This document shows, piece after piece, positions 1 through 5,664 of a stretch of 5,734 nucleotides of DNA. Positions within the stretch are counted from its first letter, which is position 1. Each line of letters begins with the position of its first letter. Location of the stretch: contig DATDIX010000321.1 of the NCBI GenBank assembly GCA_036520835.1, positions 1 through 5,734 of the forward strand, read 5' to 3'. Under the pieces are notes generated by a model. It was not told the DNA's origin and searched no databases. It worked only from the letters and a program-made list of their open reading frames with translations. A program made the translations under genes and the position numbers. This DNA is from VBAT01 sp036520835. GTDB lineage: Bacteria > Bacteroidota > Bacteroidia > Chitinophagales > Chitinophagaceae.

Positions 1-2
1 AT

Positions 3-251
3 GATGTGCCGCGGCACCTGTATCATTTCTCGCCGCTGTCTTTACAAACGCTGATGGAAAAGCATGGCTTAAAAGTGATACAGTATAAGCCGATGTGGTA
101 TGACAGCTTTTATATCTCCCTGCTGAGCAGTAAATATAAAAATGGAAGAACGAACTGGATCGCTGCTTTATTGAACGGACTTCGTTCCAATTTTAAAGCG
201 ATGGGTGATGTAAAAAGATGCAGTTCGGTGATCTATATTATAGGGAAATAA
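3..251 (+). CDS. Class I SAM-dependent methyltransferase, C-terminal end (5' truncated by window edge)
   Basis: Only the last 82 codons are present, because the reading frame is open back to the left edge. The first visible residues, DVPRHLYHFSP, match a stretch typical of the C-terminal half of Methyltransf_11/23-type enzymes, where it is followed by a helix (here SLQTLMEKHGLKV) and a beta strand. The end, SSVIYIIGK, fits the last strand of the Rossmann-like fold. The SAM-binding glycine-rich motif would lie upstream and cannot be seen, so the substrate is unknown. In Bacteroidota such proteins often act on lipids, quinones or cell-surface glycans, but nothing here decides among these. The stop codon TAA at 249-251 directly abuts the stop of the convergent gene. 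The apparent GTG at position 6 is an internal valine codon, not a start. Confidence 0.72.
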   Translation, partial: DVPRHLYHFSPLSLQTLMEKHGLKVIQYKPMWYDSFYISLLSSKYKNGRTNWIAALLNGLRSNFKAMGDVKRCSSVIYIIGK

Positions 252-1049
252 TTACTGGCTGAACTGCACTTCATATAACTCGGGCCATAATTTTCCTGTT
301 ATATATATTTTTTTGGTAGCCTCATCCCAGGCAATACCATTGAGGTAATCAGTAAAAGGATATTTCTTCTTGATAGCATCAGCCAGGCTGGTCAGGTCAA
401 CTTTGCCGACCACTTCACCGGAATTCGGATCTATCTTAAGGATATAAGGTGCCTGCCACTGGTTGGCGTAAATATACCCATCAATATATTCCAGTTCATT
501 GATATTAAAAGAAAGCCCGCCTGCTTCCGTGATGGATAATGATCTTAATAACCGAAAGGTACCGGGCTGATAAAAATAAAGATTGCTGGAACCGTCACTG
601 GCAATGATCTCTTTCCCGTTGCTGGTCATGCCCCATCCCTGCGGGCTGGCAAAAGTGAATTCTCCGATCTTCTTAAAGTCTTTCAGGGAATACATAAAAC
701 CGATCTTTTCCACGTAGGTAAGCTGGTAAACAGTATCGTTAACAATGACAATCCCTTCCCCAAAATATTTTTTGTCGAGATCAACGCTTCTTAATGGTTT
801 CCCTGTTTTCAGGTCAATTTTCATAATCCTGGATCTGCCATAATCGCCTGTGCTTTCGTACAACTCACCCTTATATACCAGCAAGCCTTCTGTAAAAGAT
901 GATGTATCATGCGGGTAGGTATTGACCACCGAGTAACTGATCGGTTTCGGGCCTTCCGGCTTTATAGGAGGATCAACGGGGTTATCAGGCCCGTTGTTGC
1001 AGGACACAAGTAGTAAAATTGACACTGCAAGACAAAAAAAAGGCTTCAT
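252..1049 (-). CDS. Glutaminyl-peptide cyclotransferase (plant/bacterial type beta-propeller), lipoprotein
   Basis: This enzyme cyclises N-terminal glutamine of proteins to pyroglutamate, releasing ammonia. The 265-residue protein starts with a lipoprotein signal (hydrophobic residues 5-15, lipobox LVSC, lipidated Cys17) and then a proline-rich linker (about 18-37). The remainder matches the glutamine cyclotransferase family (PF05096): YPHDTSSFTEGL at 45-56, YESTGDYGRS at 64-73, FGEGI at 96-100, PQGWGMTSNGKEII at 136-149, INELEYIDGYIYANQW at 183-198, and LNGIAWDEATKKIYITGKLW at 236-255. The length is normal for a lipoprotein form. Glu54 in the FTEGL motif is a plausible catalytic acid (inference from conservation). 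No acidic cluster follows Cys17, so a periplasm-facing anchor is likelier than surface display. The gene diverges from a secreted protease whose predicted mature N-terminus is glutamine. The start at 1049 precedes the signal peptide directly. Confidence 0.9.
   Translation of the reverse strand: MKPFFCLAVSILLLVSCNNGPDNPVDPPIKPEGPKPISYSVVNTYPHDTSSFTEGLLVYKGELYESTGDYGRSRIMKIDLKTGKPLRSVDLDKKYFGEGIVIVNDTVYQLTYVEKIGFMYSLKDFKKIGEFTFASPQGWGMTSNGKEIIASDGSSNLYFYQPGTFRLLRSLSITEAGGLSFNINELEYIDGYIYANQWQAPYILKIDPNSGEVVGKVDLTSLADAIKKKYPFTDYLNGIAWDEATKKIYITGKLWPELYEVQFSQ
273..314 (+). terminator. Weak candidate terminator for the methyltransferase, inside the convergent gene
   Basis: ATATAAC (273-279) can pair with GTTATAT (298-304), and a run of seven T (308-314) follows shortly after on the plus strand. 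The stem is AT-rich and the 18-nt loop is long, so its stability is doubtful. It is noted because the upstream gene ends at 251 with no intergenic space, so any terminator must lie within the 3' end of the cyclotransferase gene. Confidence 0.2.
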
Positions 1050-1063
1050 CAGAATAATTTTTA

Positions 1064-1071
1064 CAAAAATA
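1064..1071 (-). promoter_or_regulatory. Candidate -7 element for the glutaminyl cyclase gene
   Basis: On the minus strand this reads TATTTTTG, an exact match to the Bacteroidota -7 consensus TAnnTTTG, 14 nt before the ATG. It would give a very short leader of about 10 nt. The best upstream TTG (minus strand, 1087-1089) is only 15 nt away, shorter than the usual spacing of about 19-21 nt, so the assignment is tentative. Confidence 0.3.
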
Positions 1072-1147
1072 GTTGTCCGCCAAACTCAATCCTGTTAAAC
1101 GTTCTGTAAGACAGGTGTTGAAAATCGGAAAATTACGATATAAAAAG

Positions 1148-1179
1148 TTATGTATCTTTCAACAAAACGATTATATTTG
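1148..1179 (+). promoter_or_regulatory. Candidate promoter for the M43 protease gene
   Basis: TATATTTG at 1172-1179 matches the Bacteroidota -7 consensus TAnnTTTG exactly. A TTA at 1148-1150, 21 nt upstream, is a degenerate -33 element (the consensus has TTG). Transcription would start near 1186 and leave a leader of about 150 nt containing the palindrome at 1211-1223 and the hairpin at 1285-1306. Confidence 0.35.
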
Positions 1180-1210
1180 AAACTCTGACAGATCTATCCC
1201 CATGATTTCC

Positions 1211-1223
1211 GATTAGTCTAATC
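1211..1223. promoter_or_regulatory. 13-nt palindrome, possible operator
   Basis: GATTAG-T-CTAATC is a perfect inverted repeat with 6-bp arms around a single central base. It lies about 25-35 bases downstream of the predicted start of the protease transcript, a position where a dimeric repressor could act. No regulator is encoded in the window and the site is not repeated that I can see, so function is inference only. Confidence 0.25.
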
Positions 1224-1284
1224 CCTGGATCGCCTCCATTTAATTCCACTATCATTTCAATTTTCCAATTCCGCATGAATGCTT

Positions 1285-1306
1285 CTTAACAGGCATTGCT
1301 GTTAGG
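1285..1306 (+). other. Leader hairpin upstream of the M43 protease gene
   Basis: CTTAACAG (1285-1292) pairs with CTGTTAGG (1299-1306), giving 8 bp including one G-T pair across a 6-nt loop. A T-rich stretch (1308-1314, CTTTCTTT context) follows, and the protease ATG is 29 nt downstream. A competing 5-bp helix is possible between AATGC (1278-1282) and GCATT (1293-1297), which overlaps the main hairpin. It could be a weak attenuator or simply a chance structure. Confidence 0.25.
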
Positions 1307-1335
1307 CTTTCTTTAATTCGTAATGATTCGGAACC

Positions 1336-2592
1336 ATGCGGACTTATTTTATACTGGCTTTAGTATTGATCATATCGTTTGGTCAACTGTCGGCCCAGCG
1401 TGCCTGCTCTACAGTTGATTACCTGCAAAACGAAATAGCTAAAGATCCTTCCATTGCCACCCAGTCAGCAAACATTGAGAAATTTATACAAAGACAGATA
1501 GCAAATACACAAACCGCCAATTCCGTTGCCAGGTTACAGCATAACGTTATAAAGATCCCTGTTGTTGTTCATATTCTATACCATCAACCCGGCGAAAATA
1601 TCAGTGATCAGCGGGTGTACAGTGCGATTGATATACTAAACAAATGTTTTCGCCGGAATAATGCTGACAGCATTAATACTCCGGTCGCATTCAAACCTGT
1701 TGCTGCCGACTGCGAGATCGAGTTTCAATTAGCCATTTCCGACCCCGGGAAAAAAAGCACGAATGGTATCATTCACAAATACACACCTGTTGCCGAATGG
1801 CAGGCTGATGATAAAATGAAATTCTCAAGCGAGATGGGTGACGATGCATGGGACCCGCAGAGTTACCTGAATATATGGGTATGCAATGTGAGGCGGGTGG
1901 CAGGTTATTCCAGTGTACCCGGTAGTGTTGCTACAAAAGACGGGGTCGTTGTTGATTACGCTGTTTTCGGAACGAATGGAGCCAGCGGTTATGAAATGGG
2001 AAAGACCGTTGTGCATGAAGCAGGTCATTGGCTTGGACTTAAACATGTTTGGGGTGATGCGCTTTGCGGCGACGATCTCGTGCATGATACACCTAACCAG
2101 GGAAATTTTACATTGGGCTGCCCAACCGGTATTCGTATCTCCTGCGGCAATGGCCCGACAGGGGATATGTATATGAACTATATGGATTACACCAATGATC
2201 AATGTATCAATCTTTTTACAGAAGGACAGAAAACGAGGATGCGTACTTTGTTTGCGCCTGGCGGTCCACGTAATGCCATTTTATATTCCGCGGGGTTAAA
2301 TACGCCGCTGATCATTGAAGCCCCGGTACCTGATGAGCCGCCAAGGTGGTTGCATTACCAGGTTTATCCCAATCCTGCTACTACTGAGCTGACTCTTGAT
2401 ATCGCTTATGATACCCGCTGGATCGGCAAGACCATTACCATATTTAATGTAAATGGCCAGGCGGTGATGCAGGTCCGGGTGACCTCAAAAATTCAGAAAA
2501 TAAATATCAGCAGATTGAAAACTGGTATGTATTTTCTATCAGGCAAGAAAGAAGATGGTAGTTTTATAAAACAGAAGTTCATTAAGATCTAA
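1336..2592 (+). CDS. Secreted M43 (cytophagalysin/pappalysin-type) zinc metalloprotease with T9SS sorting domain
   Basis: A secreted endopeptidase of 418 residues. Residues 1-20 form a signal peptide with a likely cut LSA|QR, leaving Gln21 as the first mature residue. Residues 21 to about 70 look like a propeptide. The catalytic domain begins around IPVVVHILYH (74-83) and contains the zinc site HEAGHWLGLKH (ligands His227, His231, His237; catalytic Glu228) followed by the Met-turn NYMDY (Met283). Cysteines at 244, 262, 270 and 290 around the active site probably form disulfides. A short proline-rich linker (about 327-338) leads to a C-terminal T9SS type A sorting domain (about 340-418) with YPNP (344-347), TIFNVNGQAV and LKTGMYFL, which directs export across the outer membrane. 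The ATG is the first after an in-frame TGA at 1324. It diverges from the glutaminyl cyclase gene and ends at a strong terminator. The family is certain; the substrate is not known. Confidence 0.93.
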   Translation: MRTYFILALVLIISFGQLSAQRACSTVDYLQNEIAKDPSIATQSANIEKFIQRQIANTQTANSVARLQHNVIKIPVVVHILYHQPGENISDQRVYSAIDILNKCFRRNNADSINTPVAFKPVAADCEIEFQLAISDPGKKSTNGIIHKYTPVAEWQADDKMKFSSEMGDDAWDPQSYLNIWVCNVRRVAGYSSVPGSVATKDGVVVDYAVFGTNGASGYEMGKTVVHEAGHWLGLKHVWGDALCGDDLVHDTPNQGNFTLGCPTGIRISCGNGPTGDMYMNYMDYTNDQCINLFTEGQKTRMRTLFAPGGPRNAILYSAGLNTPLIIEAPVPDEPPRWLHYQVYPNPATTELTLDIAYDTRWIGKTITIFNVNGQAVMQVRVTSKIQKINISRLKTGMYFLSGKKEDGSFIKQKFIKI

Positions 2593-2610
2593 AGCCTGAA
2601 CTATCTGAAT

Positions 2611-2638
2611 AAAAGGGTCGCTTCTGCGACCTTTTTTT
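2611..2638. terminator. Bidirectional intrinsic terminator between the M43 protease and htpX-like genes
   Basis: GGTCGC (2616-2621) and GCGACC (2626-2631) form a perfect GC-rich stem with loop TTCT. The stem can be extended by AAAAG against the T run. Seven T (2632-2638) follow on the plus strand and AAAA (2611-2614) gives a T run on the minus strand. It lies 18 nt after the protease stop and 20 nt after the minus-strand htpX-like stop, so it can end both convergent transcripts. Confidence 0.9.
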
Positions 2639-2658
2639 ATTTCCGGCTGTCTTAGTTT

Positions 2659-3597
2659 TTAAACAAACTGTTCCAGCAATGCGATCCTTTTATCAATGGG
2701 CGGGTGTGTTGAAAAAATATTATCCCAGGAAGCTGATTTGTGTGCGGATAATTTGGGATTATGAATAAATAACTGCGCCACATCCCGGCTTTCCACTGCT
2801 TCGATCATCGGGTCACCGGATATCTTGCGCAGGGCAGAGGCAAGAGCATAAGGTTTCTTAGTGATCTCAGCCGCCCCTGCGTCGGCCAGGTATTCCCGTT
2901 TGCGGCTGATACCAAACCGGAGCAATATGGAAATTAAATAAGCAACAGCCGTTACTGCGATCGCAATAAGGATAATGGCCCCGGATCCTTTACTATCCTT
3001 GTCACTTTTTCTGCCGGCGCCTGCAAACCGCAAACTCCGGAAAGCCAGTTCGGCGAGAAAAGCAAAAATGCCGACAAAGACGATAGAAATGATCAATAGC
3101 CTTACATCGCGGTTACGGATATGCGTCAGCTCATGGGCAATAACGCCTTCCAGTTCCTCATCATTCAGTTTTTCAATGATGCCTTTTGATAAAGAAACAG
3201 AATATGTTTTGTTATTGATGCCGCTGGCAAATGCGTTCAGCGAATCATCATTGATGATATAAAGCTTTGGCATTACCATTCCCTGTGATATGCAAAGATT
3301 CTCCAGCAGGTTATATACCCGTTTATTTTCTTTTCTTTCCAGCGGGGCTGATCCCGTGGCCATATGAATAAAAGCGGAATGACCGGCCCATGCTACCAGG
3401 AACCAGATGCCCACACCGATCAGAACGAAAGGCATGGCCTGCAAAAAATAAACATTGGCCTCTTCCGTGGTTTGGTTGCCGGCAAAAAAGAAAAAAACAT
3501 AGAACATACCCAGCAATAAAACAGGGAAAGCAATAAGTAAAAGAAATGAATTGATATTATTTCTTTGTACCTGGCGAGAAAGGCCTACGTATTTCAT
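2659..3597 (-). CDS. htpX: M48 family membrane zinc metalloprotease, HtpX-like
   Basis: An integral membrane protease of the HtpX group, which in other bacteria degrades damaged or misfolded membrane proteins. The 312-residue protein (E. coli HtpX is about 293) has two N-terminal membrane segments (about 18-38 and 52-70), a zinc motif HELTH (His155, Glu156, His159) within the family context HELTHIRNRDVRL, and two more hydrophobic segments (about 167-185 and 206-227). The third zinc ligand, Glu235, lies in KREYLADAGA. Other family marks are NAFASG (121-126) and the C-terminal THPPIDKRIALLE (297-309). In the known enzyme the active site faces the cytoplasm. The gene follows lemA by 32 nt on the same strand, so the two are probably co-transcribed, and it ends at the bidirectional terminator. 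The symbol is given by family; strict orthology to E. coli htpX is not shown. Confidence 0.9.
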   Translation of the reverse strand: MKYVGLSRQVQRNNINSFLLLIAFPVLLLGMFYVFFFFAGNQTTEEANVYFLQAMPFVLIGVGIWFLVAWAGHSAFIHMATGSAPLERKENKRVYNLLENLCISQGMVMPKLYIINDDSLNAFASGINNKTYSVSLSKGIIEKLNDEELEGVIAHELTHIRNRDVRLLIISIVFVGIFAFLAELAFRSLRFAGAGRKSDKDSKGSGAIILIAIAVTAVAYLISILLRFGISRKREYLADAGAAEITKKPYALASALRKISGDPMIEAVESRDVAQLFIHNPKLSAHKSASWDNIFSTHPPIDKRIALLEQFV

Positions 3598-3629
3598 GTT
3601 TATGAAATCCCGGAACGGGTTCTCAGCAT

Positions 3630-4190
3630 TTAGAATTTAATTGCAGGTGGTTGCTCCATTTGCTTGCGTGTATCTTCTCCAAGATCAAAGAATATTTCAC
3701 GTTTGAAACCGAAATTCTTTGCAATAAGATTGCCTGGGAAAGCTTCCACTGAATTGTTGTATTCTGTCGTAGCCCCATTGAAGAAGCGGCGGGCAGCTGC
3801 CAGTTTGTTCTCAATGTCACTGAGCTCTTCCTGTAATTGGAGAAAATTCTGGTTGGCTTTCAGGTCAGGGTATGCTTCTACCGATATCTTCAGTCCCTGC
3901 AGGGCAGAAGTGAGTTGTTGTTCGGCAACGATCTTATCATCTATCGATTTCGCATTGATAGCGGCGGAACGGGCTTCTGTTATTTTCAATAAAAGATCTT
4001 TTTCATGCGAGGCATATCCTTTTACTGTTTCCACCAGTTGGGGAACAAGGTCATGGCGCTGGCGAAGCTGAACATCAATATCCGCAAAAGCATTTTGCCG
4101 CCTGTTGCGAAGCCTGACCAATGAATTATAAGCGCTGATCGCCCAGAGAACGATAAGTACAAGAATACCGAGTACAATTAATATTGCCAT
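3630..4190 (-). CDS. lemA: LemA family membrane protein
   Basis: A 186-residue LemA protein (PF04011). It has one N-terminal membrane segment (about 2-20) followed by a helical domain. The hallmark stretches are both present: YNSLVRLRNRRQNAFADIDV (21-40) with QLRQRHDLVPQLVETVKGYA directly after it, and the C-terminal LSDIENKLAAARRFFNGAT (123-141) followed by YNNSVEAFPGNLIAKNFGF (144-162). Arginines at 26, 28, 30 and 31 just after the membrane segment suggest by the positive-inside rule that the helical domain is cytoplasmic. The biochemical role of LemA is not established. The gene is commonly next to an M48/HtpX protease, as here, and may assist or tune it (inference from context). No recognisable TAnnTTTG promoter lies just upstream, so some expression may come from readthrough of the hydrolase gene across the hairpin at 4230-4255. 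Confidence 0.93.
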   Translation of the reverse strand: MAILIVLGILVLIVLWAISAYNSLVRLRNRRQNAFADIDVQLRQRHDLVPQLVETVKGYASHEKDLLLKITEARSAAINAKSIDDKIVAEQQLTSALQGLKISVEAYPDLKANQNFLQLQEELSDIENKLAAARRFFNGATTEYNNSVEAFPGNLIAKNFGFKREIFFDLGEDTRKQMEQPPAIKF

Positions 4191-4224
4191 AATAAATGTT
4201 TTTAAGTTGGGGATTGAAATTAAC

Positions 4225-4255
4225 GAAAATCAGGGAACTTCAACAAGTTCCCTGA
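4225..4255 (-). terminator. Perfect hairpin, likely terminator of the hydrolase gene
   Basis: CAGGGAACTT (4231-4240) and AAGTTCCCTG (4245-4254) form a perfect 10-bp stem across a CAAC loop, extendable to 11 bp by T4230-A4255. Read on the minus strand it is followed by ATTTTCG, a short T run. It lies 35 nt after the hydrolase stop and about 40 nt before the lemA start. The short T run suggests termination may be incomplete. Confidence 0.7.
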
Positions 4256-4289
4256 CCGGATGGAAATGACAGCCTGGTTATTTGGCTGC

Positions 4290-5117
4290 CTATTTGAATA
4301 TTGTTCCGAAAAATTCTTTCATATCCTTCCACGATGCCGTATCTGCTGCAGCATTGTAAGCGATCGGGAGCTTGAATTTTTCCCCGTTTGCGGTGGCAGC
4401 CGGGTTGGTAAACGCATGTTTGGCGCCTGCATAGGCTTTGAAAGTATAAGTGGCGCCGATCGAATCCATTTGCTTTTTGAACAGATCCACTTCTGCCTGT
4501 GGTACCAGCGGATCATCTGCGCCGTGACATACCAATATTTTTGCTTTCAGCAGTTCTTTATTGGCCGGCGCTATATTCAGGTTGCCGTGAAAACTAACAA
4601 CCCCTGCGAGGCTGTCTCCCAGTTTTGCCATACTTAGTACCATGCCCCCGCCGAAACAATAGCCGATAGCGGCAACTTTATTACCATCTGCCTGGCTATA
4701 CGATTTCAGTTTGGTCAATGCAGCATCAAAACGTTTTTTGGCCATGGCAATATCCTGGTAAAAAGGCATTGCTAGTTTTAAGGCGCTGTCAGGATTATCA
4801 GCTGTTTTGCCGTTGCCAAACATGTCAACTGCCATTGCGATATACCCGAGACCTGCCAGTTCTCTTGCTCTTTTTTTGGCATAATCATTAAGCCCCCACC
4901 ACTCATGCACAACCAAAACAGCAGGACGTTTATCTTTGTTGTTCGAGTCATATACAACGAATCCGTTCATCGTGACACCATCCCCGGTATAGGTGATATT
5001 TTCTTCTTTTATAGCCGGGGCTTTTGTTTCAGGCTCTGGTGGGTCTTCGTCATGACAGGATGCAATACCAAGGGCAACCACTGCCAGGCAAATACCGATA
5101 AAGCTTTGAGGTCTCAT
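4290..5117 (-). CDS. Dienelactone hydrolase family protein, lipoprotein
   Basis: An alpha/beta-hydrolase of the dienelactone hydrolase family (PF01738), 275 residues. The N-terminus is a lipoprotein signal with lipobox IASC and lipidated Cys21; the next residues HDED and a PPEPE stretch form an acidic linker. The fold and catalytic set are visible: HEWWGLNDYA (71-80, with Glu72 matching the conserved glutamate that pairs with the nucleophile in classical DLH), nucleophile Cys154 in GYCFGGG, acid Asp202 in HGADDPLVP, and base His234 in GAKHAFTNP. The family cleaves lactones or esters, but many members have unknown substrates, so beta-ketoadipate pathway activity should not be assumed; classical DLH is cytosolic and this one is exported. 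No neighbouring aromatic catabolism genes are seen. The stop is TAG, and the hairpin at 4225-4255 follows. It diverges from the cytochrome gene; I found no good promoter match on this side. Confidence 0.9.
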   Translation of the reverse strand: MRPQSFIGICLAVVALGIASCHDEDPPEPETKAPAIKEENITYTGDGVTMNGFVVYDSNNKDKRPAVLVVHEWWGLNDYAKKRARELAGLGYIAMAVDMFGNGKTADNPDSALKLAMPFYQDIAMAKKRFDAALTKLKSYSQADGNKVAAIGYCFGGGMVLSMAKLGDSLAGVVSFHGNLNIAPANKELLKAKILVCHGADDPLVPQAEVDLFKKQMDSIGATYTFKAYAGAKHAFTNPAATANGEKFKLPIAYNAAADTASWKDMKEFFGTIFK

Positions 5118-5200
5118 GTAATATGAATTTTGATGATGAAATAGTTGAATCGTATAAAGGTCAGTAAAAGTTTGGTTGCAGGAAAATTTTTCAGGAAAGC

Positions 5201-5230
5201 TTGTTTTTTTCTATATCAATTATATATTTA
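5201..5230 (+). promoter_or_regulatory. Bacteroidota-type promoter of the cytochrome c gene
   Basis: TTG at 5201-5203 (-33) and TATATTTA at 5223-5230 (-7; one mismatch to TAnnTTTG) are separated by 19 nt, the expected spacing for the primary sigma factor of this phylum. The transcript would start near 5236, leaving a leader of about 15 nt before the ATG at 5252. This also argues against the TTG at 5201 being a start codon. Confidence 0.5.
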
Positions 5231-5251
5231 ACCTACATTAACCAAACACGA

Positions 5252-5605
5252 ATGAAGAAATACTTTGTAATCTCCGGGCTGATGGCAACTGCCATTCTAT
5301 TTTATAACTGTAGCGGTTCCAAAAAAGCCACCGCCTCAAAGCCGGCTCCTTTGAGTTATGAAACAAACCTCAAAACTGTTATTGAAGCCAATTGTTCTCC
5401 CTGCCATATACCGGCAAAAGGCGGTAATAAAAAAGCATACGACAATTTCGCCAATACAAAAACCGATATCGATGAGATGATCCGCCGGGTCGAGCTGAAC
5501 CCTACCGACAGGGGATTTATGCCATTCAGGGGTAAGGCCAAACTCAGCGACAGCACTATTGCCGTGTTTAAGAAATGGAAAGAAGACGGGCTGCTGGAAA
5601 AATAA
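5252..5605 (+). CDS. Small monohaem cytochrome c lipoprotein
   Basis: A 117-residue exported electron-transfer protein. Residues 1-19 are a signal sequence ending in a lipobox-like LFYNC; Cys20 is the probable lipidation site, although Asn before the cysteine is unusual. A short Lys/Ala/Ser/Pro linker follows. The haem attachment motif CSPCH is at 48-52 (Cys48, Cys51, and His52 as axial ligand). The second axial ligand is probably Met90 in GFMPFRG, in the usual place before the C-terminal helix LSDSTIAVFKKWKEDGL (98-114). This matches a single class I-type cytochrome c domain of about 80 residues. The partner oxidase or reductase is not in the window. ATG at 5252 was chosen because it directly starts a classic MKK signal; the in-frame TTG at 5201 would add 17 residues and overlaps the predicted promoter. 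Confidence 0.88.
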   Translation: MKKYFVISGLMATAILFYNCSGSKKATASKPAPLSYETNLKTVIEANCSPCHIPAKGGNKKAYDNFANTKTDIDEMIRRVELNPTDRGFMPFRGKAKLSDSTIAVFKKWKEDGLLEK

Positions 5606-5664
5606 TTGCCGTCTTACAACCTGCCTCATCGCAGCCGGTCACAGCATCGTTTATTTGTCAGCGC

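Noticed and set aside
1825..2202. Minus-strand open frame across the M43 catalytic region
   Set aside because: It is antisense to the zinc-binding and Met-turn region of the protease and shows no domain of its own.
3664..4071. Plus-strand open frame of 135 codons
   Set aside because: It is antisense to the well-conserved lemA gene and has a serine/arginine-rich, domain-free translation typical of a shadow frame.
4191..4224. TAATTTCA as a -7 element for lemA, with TTG in the hairpin loop as -33 (18-nt spacing)
   Set aside because: Two of the six fixed -7 bases mismatch and the -33 element would sit inside the terminator hairpin; too weak to list as a promoter.
4260..4637. Plus-strand open frame of 125 codons
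   Set aside because: It lies antisense to the hydrolase gene, whose catalytic motifs are intact, and its translation shows no recognisable domain.
5201..5251. TTG start adding 17 residues to the cytochrome protein
   Set aside because: The added residues are AT-rich leader translation, the TTG coincides with a well-spaced -33 element, and ATG at 5252 begins a standard MKK lipoprotein signal.
5336..5629. Minus-strand open frame of 97 codons over the cytochrome gene
   Set aside because: It is antisense to an intact haem motif and signal sequence, with no recognisable content.
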